This document shows, one piece after another, positions 10,346 to 21,200 of a stretch of DNA of 64,000 nucleotides. The stretch covers positions 18,972,001 through 19,036,000 of the forward strand of contig JBHGNT010000015.1 in NCBI GenBank assembly GCA_043228905.1. Direction: 5' to 3'. Position 1 is the stretch's first letter. Every line of letters starts with the position of its first letter. Under the pieces are notes generated by a model. The model was not told the DNA's origin. It did no database searches and worked only from the letters and a program-made list of their open reading frames with translations. A program made the translations under genes and the position numbers. The stretch is from Azolla caroliniana. Its lineage: Eukaryota; Polypodiophyta.

Positions 10346-13300
10346 CATGGTAACTCGTCCATGAACCTCCAAAACTTGGCCTCTCCTTAGGAATGGACGG
10401 GGAAGACGATACCCGTGATTACATTTCACACTTAAAGGAACCCTTTTGTATACACACTTCCTTTAGAGAAAGTAAACTTCCTAGGCTTTCACCTAAATAT
10501 TAACCTTACGACCTTCTCTCCCTTTTTTGTTCCTTTGCTTCTTTACTTCCTTTTTGAGGTTGGCTTTCTGTCCCACCTCCACTACTCCACTACGTCGGTG
10601 CACTTTAAAGCACTCCTATATTATACATCAAATTTAATAAGATTCCCTGCATGTTTCCCACCCCCTTATGACTCAATGCACACCACACCACCCCATGACC
10701 TTTGTGAATAGTGAACACCATGGTTCTCATTGTAGTTCATTCATGACACAACTTTCAATGTAATAAAGAACCTATTACAAACAGGTTTATGTGATAATCA
10801 AATACACTAGATTATGTGTATCATTGATTGCTTTAAAGAGGCATCCCTAACTTGACATGTGCACTTTCATGATTAATGCGTAATAAGTTTGTTTGTTTTG
10901 AACAAAATATCATGGTCGAGTGCCCTGCCTCCAAGCATTGGCAACAATCACCACTGTCCACAAGTATTGTATACAATATTCTTTGAATGCATTGTATAAT
11001 AATTCCCATTATTATTAATTCTCGCATACATTTTCAATTGTTCTCTTTTATGAGTGCTACAATATTTTTTCATGGGTAAACCGTAAGACGATAAAAAGAA
11101 AAGCACAAAAACTACGGAATAAAAATCGACAAATAGGAGAGTTAAAAGTTTAACATGCTTGTTTGCTAAGTACCTAAGGGTTTAATATCAATGGATTGGC
11201 TAGCCTATTAATTCACTCTATTGATCGATGTGTCTCTATGTGCATCTACAAGAAAGGGAGAGTAGGTATCTTTTTTTTTCCATAAAAATATCCTCCATTG
11301 GTATTAAAATTAAAGTGGTAAGGGGCAATATACAAATAAAATATAATCTAAGCCATCTCAACAATTATAGATCATCCGAGAAAAGACCAAAGATAAGTGA
11401 TATCATTTGGCAAGATACCTTCTTACGTTATTCAATCAAAGCATTTTTAGTGCCTCGTCATGAACACCATACTCTACATAGCCTTGTTGAGAGTGCAACC
11501 ATCATTTTCTTAAGCGAGATAGGAAGATTTCTATTTGATTTATCCATTACATAGAAGAACTTTGATGACCTTTCCCTTTGAAGGCTAAAATCACTATCTC
11601 AAAAAGAGAAATTTGCCCACAAACAAACCAATTTTTAAAAACGATTACTTATGCATCTAAGGCTCTCATTTTTTGTGTGTGTGTTTTCCTCCAAACTTTC
11701 CATTCCTCACAATTTTTTAAAACAATCACTTCTCTGGCTCTCTTTTTCTGTGTGTATGTTTTGCTACTAGAATATGCATGCATCCATGGCTCTATATTTC
11801 TCTTTTCCACCAAAATTTCCGTTCCTCACCTCTAGCATCGATTAGTACCTGTGTATTATTCACTTTCCTTTGAGCTTGCAAAATGCATATAGTCCCAAAT
11901 ACCACAGTAAAGAAGTCCTTCATATTCCCACAAATTGTTTGAGTCAAGGGAGAGTAAGGTGTTGTCTTCAAAAAGATTGTATAATTCAAGAAGAATGCCA
12001 AAATGCATGAAGCCAACACAGCAAGTTGAAAACCTATTTCAGACACTCAAAGAAAATTCATGGTTCTCTCTAAATCTTCATTTAAAATTGCCCATAGTGC
12101 CAATTTGGGTCCACAAATCATACCATTACACCATGTAGACCAAAACTGTTGAGCCCACTTGTTTTACCTTGCTTTGGATGCTTTATTGTTGACATACAAA
12201 GTGGAGTGATCCAACAAAGTTTAGGGTTTGGATGGTTTATTGATTTTGTAATTTGTGGCAACTCTCTTTATCCGGGTTATGTTGATTTGTTGTGAGGAAG
12301 AAGATATGCATGCATACACCAATCAAGAATGAGAGACAACGATGAAATTAAGAAGAAATATTAAGCAAGGCATTACAACAAAACAACGAGACAATGGGTT
12401 GTAACTTGTAACTTGTAAGTTAAATGTGCTTCTATGTTAGGAGCATATACAACTTTGTGGCTTAGTTTTGACTTAAGAAAACAAGTTGCTAACCTTAATG
12501 ACAAAACCAACCAAATTGTTAACTACACAACCACTCCTTCCATTGCCTAGTCTCCATGCCATCCCTTTTTCCAAGTTTGACGTACAAGCCTAGAATGAAT
12601 ATTATCCTCACAAATCGATGACCCAACACATAAATCTCAGCGTTATTGGGTTTGTCCACAAATTTGCATCATAAAAATTAAAAAAATACCCCTTTAAAAA
12701 TTGTGCACCGAATAAGAAATACTTGATTACAAATGAAGACTACAAATCACTCGATTAAAGCTAAAATGATAACAAACAAATAAATCAAATCATCATTTGT
12801 TTTTATTTGTGTATTTGGTTTTGAATGACTCTTTATATTGCTAGTGGGGAACCTCGAGACAAGGTGAAAACTCACAGCACAAACACCAATATACAACAAA
12901 GTTGTGCTCAAAAGGAGGATTTTCTTCTATTCTCGAGCCCCTCTCAAGTGAACATTAAAATTATTTTCTTTATAATACCGATTTGGAGGGGACTTGCATT
13001 CGATAGGCAAACAAACCCCTGTCGAAAGCGGAATCCTTTCTAGACAAGAAAAACTTCAAGGCCTTTGTTTTTACAAGTAGTTTTTATTGTTGCTCCAACA
13101 TGAATGACATTGGCTTTCACTAAAAGAAGTTTATTTCATGTTATTTTTTTACTTTTTCTCATATACAATATTAGCTTTTTTTGTTTTTCATTTATTTTTG
13201 TATTTATTTGAACACTAGTTTTGATGTTTATCTCTTTATTTATTCCTATCACTAGGTCTTTTTTTTAAATAATTTATTTATTTGCTAATGCCATCATGGT

Positions 13301-14106
13301 TTGAGCTGGATATCGTATATCGTTATTGCTTGAATCGGAATCGTGCATAAACACATAACTTCCAATAAATATAGCTAAAGAGTGGTGTTGCCTATAGAAA
13401 ATAGCATGGATAGCATGGCATCATCCCTTGCCGAGAAGAGTGTTCACTCGATGCCCGAATCTCGCTGTGGGCAAGCATCATCATGGAGGAGCATGCATTC
13501 AATCACAAAGTTAGTCACAAGCACCGTTGTCAATGCAACTTTAGAAGGAAATATAGAGGGAACGTGGTTTAATCGAATATTACCTATTGTGGTGATTTTG
13601 TTTGTGTTGGTTTATCAATGTTAATGGTATCAATGACAAGGTTGAATAACTTACATTAAGGAATAAAAATTATCAATGTGTATAACTTATAAGTATGGGT
13701 TTAATATAGTATTGCAATGATTAAGGTTTATTTTGATGATATGACGATGATGAGTTTATATTAATGTTATGAGAATGATGAGTTTGCATTAATAGATATC
13801 ATAATGATTACATTATGCTAAAGATATACTCATGAGTCCAAAGTCCGTATAGTTCTTTTAGAACTTGGAAACGAACTATGTAAATTGTGGATGTTGAATG
13901 TAAGGGTGTATAGATGTTTAGGGATATGTTTATCTCACATATGTATAAAGGATTCCCCGTGAAATTGGTATCATTTGGGGATCCATGTTTACAACTATTA
14001 TGTGAAGGGGTATATGTAAGTGGTTGTGTGAATGATCCCTTATGAAAAGTCCACGATTAAGAGATTTGGTTGTTAACAAGGAATGGAATGGAATGGTATT
14101 GATGGA
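10346..14106. other. Intergenic, no gene supported
   Basis: AT-rich sequence with several short open frames that match no family I recognise. The frame near 13409-13624 (MDSMASSLAEKSVHS...) looks slightly more coding-like in composition but has no identifiable domain and no supporting splice sites. Confidence 0.4.
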
Positions 14107-14522
14107 CTTGCATGTAGCAATGGGCGCGGTTCAGTTTCTTGGCCTTGAAACCAAACCAAACCATTTATTTATATTAAAAACCAAACTAAACTGTTTAAAT
14201 TTTATGAAGCCATTTAAACCAAACCGTTTATGACAAAATTAGAACCAAACCAAATAGGTTTATCATAAATCAAAACCAAACCAAACCTATAAACCTTAAA
14301 ACCAAACCACATAAGCCGAAACCGCTAAACCGTGAAATTCAAAACCAAACCAAACCGAAACAGATAAGTTGCTAAACCGCTAAACCATGAAATTCAAAAC
14401 CGAACCAAACCGGATCATAATATTTGAAACCAAACCAAACGGTTTATTTATCTTTGAACCAATAAACCGTTAAGCTGTTCGGTTCGGTTTGAGCCGAAAC
14501 CGTGCCCATTGCTACTTGCATG
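14107..14522. mobile_element. Non-autonomous hAT-type element (400 bp) with 8-bp target duplication
   Basis: The element spans 14115-14514. Its ends are inverted repeats: TAGCAATGGGCGCGGTT on the left and the complement of ACCGTGCCCATTGCTA on the right. It is flanked by a perfect 8-bp direct repeat CTTGCATG at 14107-14114 and 14515-14522. An 8-bp target duplication with short inverted ends beginning TA is the hallmark of hAT transposons. The interior has no coding sequence; it is a strand-biased low-complexity array of AAACCAAACC and AACCGAAACC words. It must be mobilised in trans, if at all. Confidence 0.85.
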
Positions 14523-15595
14523 GGCGATGTAGAGCCATGGAGAGACAAAAACACGTTTTTAAAAGCTCAACAACATCCATAATAAAACTCATCAAGATCT
14601 TGAATTAAGAGACTTGTCAAATGAATATACCCTTAGTATGGAAGCAATATTGGATCAATAAGCTCGTTTGATCTTCAAGAATACAAGTTTCTTTTGAATC
14701 AAAATGTAGCTTTAGCTATCACAATGTAATTGTGGCTACTGCCTATTCTCCTCATCATTTACTTGTCAATCTACATTGTGATTTTTTGCTTCCATCGAGG
14801 ATATTGATGTCAATACCCTACTTTTTGCTAGTCCAAGAAAATGTTCTAAACCCTAGAGAGCAAGAATATTTAGAAGCAAACATTGTATCTTTTCAATCTC
14901 CAATAACAAATTTTGGAATCACATTTTCCAGTCAACTAAGAAGTCACTTAGCCAAACATAGTGTTGAATAAATGTGTACCCCTCAGTACCTCAAAGCATG
15001 CAGCCCAAGTCATATACCCATAATGCAAGCTTTTCACACTTGGGATGCACTTTTTTTCTAGCATACGGGGGCAAGTCATGTACAAGCTCATATGTTTGAA
15101 TCATTGTCAATATCGGGGAGCTCAAGCTCATGCACCCACATGTCGAGAAAATTTGGTATAATCTTCGAAAGGATTTGAAATTCATACCCTCATCAAGCTT
15201 CCAATGAGTCTAATTTGCAATCATGGGGAAAAAAACCCATAGGTCTTTGGCAGATACTCTGTTTTTTCTTTTAGATCAAGATTAGATGTTATTTTGCTAC
15301 AACTTGACACTAAAAGCCAATGATACAGTGGTAGTTTTAACATCGGCATGTACCCCCTCGTAATACTACACCCATTGTGGTTCTAGTAATTTTATGTTGT
15401 GTGAGTAAATAAATTGCCTTACTTAGTGAAGTGAAAGCTCCCCTTGATTTTTTGCTTTTTTTTTTCCTAATAAATAAATAAATAAGGAAGAATAAAACTA
15501 AATAAATTGGCAAAAATAAAATATATTAAAATAAATAATAATAATAATAATAATAGAGAATAAAAAGAAAATAAAGGATAATGTTATGGATAACT

Positions 15596-15629
15596 GATGC
15601 GTTGGGTTTCGAACCCAAGACGACGCATC
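15596..15629. repeat. Near-palindromic hairpin
   Basis: GATGCG (15596-15601) pairs with CGCATC (15624-15629), and TTGGGTT (15602-15608) with AACCCAA (15612-15618) around a three-base loop; the right arm carries five unpaired bases between the stems. Located 330 bases upstream of the thaumatin-like gene. Function unknown. The GGTTTCGAACCC centre also resembles a tRNA T-arm, so a tRNA-derived relic is possible. Confidence 0.5.
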
Positions 15630-15767
15630 TCGTGAAGAAAGAATTAAGAAGACAAAAAAACAAAATCCGCTATTATTTTATTGAATAAAAGAAAGAAAAT
15701 AAAAATAACTCTATTTTGTCAGTGAACGTTGGGAGGAGGGAAATAGTGTAAAGTGTGTGTGAGAGTA

Positions 15768-15783
15768 GTATATATATATATAC
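15768..15783 (+). promoter_or_regulatory. Candidate TATA element of the thaumatin-like gene
   Basis: A TATATATATATATAC run lies about 180 bases upstream of the ATG at 15959. Spacing suits a plant TATA box followed by a long leader, but TA microsatellites are common in this window, so this is only plausible. Confidence 0.35.
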
Positions 15784-15958
15784 ATACATTATACATATAG
15801 ATATAAAGAGAAAGAGAGGAAAGAGTATATCTATGAACAAATAAGAACCCAAAAAAAACCTTCACTACATCCATTACTACTACTGCTACTACTACTACTA
15901 CTTTTAGTGTTTGGTTTTGTTGGTATACCTTGTTAACTTGATGGTCTCCATCCACCCC

Positions 15959-17080
15959 ATGGCTCAAGCTTCTCAAATTTGTTGTTTCGCAACATTAGGC
16001 AAGTTATATCCTCCTCCTCCTCCTCTCTCCCTCTCTATGTGTGCTCCATTGCTTGTTTTGTTTTGCTTTGTTTCGTGACAAGTTTGCTAGTCCGGAGTAT
16101 CACAATGTTCTACCACACATTACTTGCTTGTGAGGCCAAAGCCTTGTGTGTACCATGTGTTCTACCTATGTATGGAGAAATTGCTTGTGAGTGATTGGTT
16201 TAGCGGTTTAGGGTTTGTCATGTGTTCTATCTACTAGATATTGATTGTTGCGTGTACCACACATTCTATCTTTGGAAGTTTGGGTCGTGAGTATCACATT
16301 CTACCACAATTCATGTGCATGTTTTCTCTAGGCCTTGAGTATCATTGTGTCTCTTGCATTGTTCCACATTGCATATAACCAATTCATTCATTTTCGGTTC
16401 CGTAGATCACCCACAATTGCATGGGTAGAGGGTGTTAGCCATAACAAAACACCTATCCTTAGGATGATATACTAAATCAATAGAATGAGAGTTCCGAGTT
16501 TCATACACTCTAACAACCAACTCTAATGCTCTAAAGTCACATAAATATATGTATCTCCGTGATTGATTAATTTTGATTGTTTTTTTTGCCATTGATGTGA
16601 AACAATGCAGCCACATTGGTAATATGGGCCGCGACCACCGTGTCCGAGGCAACGAAGCTAGTGGTCGTGAACGAGGGCCAGATAGAGATATGTGCCAAGT
16701 ATTGGGTCCCGGGGCCTAAAGCCGCGGGCGGGGGGTGCCGTGAACTCCGTCCGGGACAAGCTTGGGAATTGGTGTCGTCGTCCCCATGGGAGGGTGCAAC
16801 AATGTGGGCAGTACGTGGGACGTGCAACGGGGAGGCATGCCACACGGGCCCGCCCAGCGGGGTCACCCAATTCCAGTTCACATTGTCCGGCTTCGAGGCA
16901 AGGGATTACTATGATTTGTCCGTAGCGGCCGGATATAACGCGGGAATTGCGGTCCGCCCGACCAACCAAGCTTGTCCGGCCCTCTCGTGCATGTCACTTG
17001 CACATGGTGCATGCCAGGCGGGCTCCACGAAGACTTGCCCATATGGCTCAACTGATTATCGAGTCACCTTCAAGGCTTAA
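15959..17080 (+). CDS. Small secreted thaumatin-like (PR5-type) protein, two exons with a GC-AG intron
   Basis: Exon 1 is 15959-15998 and exon 2 is 16611-17080, giving 169 residues. The only junction that keeps the frame uses the donor AG|GCAAGT, a strong match to the known GC-AG class, and acceptor TGCAG; codon G|CC restores a continuous signal peptide, MAQASQICCFATLATLVIWA followed by ATTVSEA (cleavage likely after Ala27). The mature part starts TKLVVVNE and has small-thaumatin landmarks: PGQAWELV, WAVRGTCN, C-x-TGPPSGVTQFQFTLSG, YYDLSVAAGYN and the ending CPYGSTDYRVTF. It has eight cysteines; the FCP ending with a last cysteine, usual in this family, is absent (ends TFKA). Such proteins are apoplastic defence or glucan-binding proteins. 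The coding region is sharply GC-rich against its surroundings. Poly(A)-like AATAAA occurs at 17103-17108. Confidence 0.85.
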
Positions 17081-20000
17081 ATCAGCTCCCCAAAAAATGG
17101 CCAATAAAGGAAAATTTTAGCATTGTCAATAAAATGTAGAGAAGCAAAACACTCTAGGATTAGTGTGGTTGTGGATACCTTTCATCTTGCCATATTCTAG
17201 AGTTTATGGGATACATTTTATGTTTGATCGTTTTTAGCTTCGAGTTTTTCTTCTTCTTCTTTCGTCGAACAAGTTGTGTCACCGTCAAGGTTTAGTTATT
17301 ATATCATGTGGGTAAAACTTGGAAACACCATTGGGGACACCTCTATTTCTCTACATGCCCCCAAGTTTTTGTTCTTTTCATAATTAATCACCCACAAAGT
17401 TGGTTTGTTAATGTCGAAATGAATTGCACTTAGTTTGTTTTTTAGTTTATGCTGGCAAATTAACATATTTTCACATTTGCTTGCATCATAATTTGGCTGT
17501 TTTGTGCAAGTTAACCCTACCCAATTCAGTTTTTTCTTAGGGATGGAGGAAAAAAGAACTAAAATGTTTTGTTCGAAACGTCATTGTTCTAATGGCATTA
17601 TGGAACAAAAGATAACATAGTGTACTATATTGTGGTACTCATGATTATACTATATATAGCACATCACATTTATTGATAATGGGATTCACCGCGCACGCTT
17701 GAAATGTCACAATTGTGAAATGATGTGCATTCTTGAATTTGATCCTTGGAAATTGAAATGTCACAATCGTTGAACTGATTGAGAAAGGGATAAAAATCAA
17801 ATTGTTTGCGATCTTTACTTTACTACACAATGTAAGTACTTAAATCAAAACTTTTACTGAGAAAGATTAATGGAGAAAATTTCACATTGTACCCAACTCA
17901 TATTCTACCCAATGCAAATGTAAAAGGAAAATCATCAAGAAAATTGCAAGGATATTAAGTTGTAAAGCTAGTGGGCATTTGAAAGCCATGTTGACCTGTA
18001 GGAATTAGTATTAAACCATTGATCTCACAAAACTCTTACCACATTGAATGTGGTTGGGGTTGAAGGAAATGACTTAAGACGATTTCACGGATGCCAAGAA
18101 GTAGACATTACAATTGAAGAGCAATTTTTCCGGGTAAATTTGTAATTTGTCAACCATTCATTCCACAACACTCTTGCTACATAGAATGTGGAGTGGGATA
18201 TATGAAATTGGAGTTGATGAGCAATTTTGCCTAGCAAATGTATATTCCATACTGTTGATCCCAACTTTAATAAGGTTATGTTTTAACAAAGTCTCTTTAT
18301 TTATTGTTTTCATGGATGATACTAACTTTCTTTTGATGTCGCTAACAAAGGCTTTTCGTTTATTGTTCTCGTTCATAAGACAAACTTTTTTATCATACTC
18401 ACTTGTGAGGTATACCCACCATAACATCTTGTCTCTACCTTCTTCCACCCTTGATATTGTAACTATAATGGATCCATATTGAAATATTGCTATTCTCTAA
18501 CTTAACTCCACTATGTAAGGAGTTGTTTGGTTAGCTTATCTTCTACATCATAAATATAGGCCTTTTTCTTACCTTAACACGAGGTCTTTTGTTTTAAGAA
18601 TATAAGCATTTTAGTTTTTCTATGTTTTGAGGATGCATTAAAATCATCTTTAAGCTATTGGGCCTCTTGTATTCCATTATATTGTGGTGTGGGTTGGTCT
18701 AGTTATTAGGCCTCTTGTATACTATTATTAGCAATGTCATTTAAAGGGTTGTGTTGTTGTAAGGCCTTCATAATATGGGCAAACTATATTATGGTGTCTC
18801 ACAAAATCTCGAATTACAATGAATTTTGATTATGAGAACAACCTCAACCCATTGCTAAAGAATCCATGGTATTCAAAACAAAATCACAACCTTTACACCT
18901 ACAACATCATATTAATGAAAACCCTGAAATGGATTCACTATCAAACCCACAACCTTATTTGTGTAAAACGTGGCATTCACCATTATACTTTCATCTTTAC
19001 ATATAGTACCCTTGAAGCTATAAGTAATTCTTTTGAAAAATGTAAAAGACTCTTACATCATGCAAAATGGGTAATTTTTTTCACAACTTTTTTTAACTCG
19101 TAGTATTTTGCACCATTACCAAAATCTAGTGCATTTTGGTAGGTTAGGCATTTGTCAGGTTTATGCATGGGGTTGAAAATCATAAACCGTAAATAGTTGA
19201 GTTTAAAATTGTGGCTTATAAATGTGTTGGGTTCACATATCTTCGGTGCATTTTAAAATCAACTTTGAGTGACTTGACATTCACCATGGTGTTATACTAT
19301 GGTATCCACTAAAGTTATGCTTGAATTTTTGTCATGGTGTTGCATTATGGCATCTACTAAAGTTATGGTAGGACAAATAAATTTCCAAATACACCACTTG
19401 TACATTTATCCGCTAGTGTTTTACATCACTTAAACACAAAACAAATAGATCCTTTTTGTATTGTGTGTTCGTGATTCTCTATTGAGTTGATTTCGCGTCA
19501 TTTTGTTTATGAGATACTATATTGATTCTATTATGGCCCTTGCTTGTTACCATAATACATTCTCTAGAATGGAAAACAAATTGAAATATCCACTACTCCC
19601 ATGGAATGTGAAAAATAAGCTCTTCTTTGCCTTGGGCAGCCTTTCGAAATGAGCCTTTGTATTGAAGCCATCATATAATACAAAAATTTGATTGAAGCTT
19701 CTTTTCACCTTGCATGATTTTATGATGGTATTATTTCTCATGCCTTTGCTTAGAACAAATGCATTAAAGTAATCCTCATGATGATTTAATGAACATGAGC
19801 ATCAGAAACAAAACCTCCTACTCTCCGTTCGTTGTAGGCCACTGGATCCGGCTCGTACTGGCCGGTGATGACGGGCACAATGAGTTTATAGCTATATGTA
19901 CCTACTTACATTAAGTAGTCAATTTGAAAGGATATGTACTTAGTCACATATTCTTGAACTCGGTCGGAGGGTGAATCGTGATTCCCCAATTTATTTATAA

Positions 20001-21167
20001 GCCACCTTGTATAATCTTTATGTAATAAGCGCTCCTAATTAATGGGAAAGTAGCTTCTTTTTGGGGGAAAAAAACCTAAACTAGATAGTATGAAAAACCC
20101 CATGGACCAACTCTAGAATGATGCAAACCAATACACAAGCAAACCTACAAGTGATTATAAATTATCAAGAACATGCGGGATTTTATTTTTCCAATAGCAA
20201 AAACATTAGTGAATACACTTAAAAAATGTTTATCAAATATATTTGCATTTCAATAAATTGACATGCCGGAACACATGCAAAACTTTGAGTTCATTTTGGG
20301 AGGGTTTGCAAGGGTGATTATCAAATGTTATATAGGCATTCACGTATAAATGATATTGGATTATGAAAAACAAAATGGTTAGAAATATAGCTTCCTTGCT
20401 CCTATCGATTCTTTATGTTAGCGTGACCATTCTCTCAATTAAAATACACATATTTCAAGAAAAATGAATAGGAAAATATGTTTTCTAGGTTTTTTACGAA
20501 GGGAATAAATTTCTTCACTTGCGCCTTGTGACTTCACTTAGTTTAGTTTACTCTATTGTTCCTCGTTTTTAAATTCAATATGCCAAAGTTTGATTTAGTA
20601 GCCTCGAGGATGGTGACAATATAAAGATTCCATGTTCAATCACATTAAACCAAATCTATAATTGTTTGCATCTTTTGCTATTATGATTATGGTGGGTCCT
20701 ACATGACAATTGTACATGTGCATGAAGACTTAGAATCGGTCAATGTATAGAGTGCTCCCCCCACATGTGAAATCTTGGAATAATGTTAAGGCATGGAAGG
20801 GATGACATATAAACTTGATGGTTAAGTGGAGAATTGATGTCTTGTTGTTGTGGCCAAAGGTTAAGAGGTGTCATAGTTGGTTGGCTTTGGGGGTTTATGT
20901 TCTTTTAAGACAAAAGAAGAATGTTTTGTTTTTGGACTAACTTTAAAGAAGCGTTTTTTCTACCCTATTATCTCTTCTTTCTAAGCACCTTGCGCCATCA
21001 CAAACCATCATTTGTAGTTGTACGTAGTTGATATCCCCTCTTCATTATCGATGTAAGACATGTGTTGAGAAATTAGAATCAAGCTCAACCTAGTCTATTG
21101 TGTGAACACACCTTTTGAGAATGATGAACATTCAAAGGTCAAAAGTCACCACTACCTACACATTAAC

Positions 21168-21200
21168 TATGTGTCATAGAATCATATTCTATGACACATA
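21168..21200. repeat. Perfect 15-bp inverted repeat, 3-bp loop
   Basis: TATGTGTCATAGAAT (21168-21182) is followed by CAT and then its exact reverse complement (21186-21200). No gene or transposon boundary is evident around it. Confidence 0.8.

Noticed and set aside
13382-13624. 80-codon frame with a hydrophobic C-terminus
   Set aside because: Lacks an ATG at its 5' end (internal Met possible), no recognised family, no splice signals and no paralogue in the window.
16658-16969. Minus-strand frames opposite the thaumatin-like exon
   Set aside because: Shadows in GC-rich coding sequence; the plus frame has the signal peptide, cysteines and family motifs.
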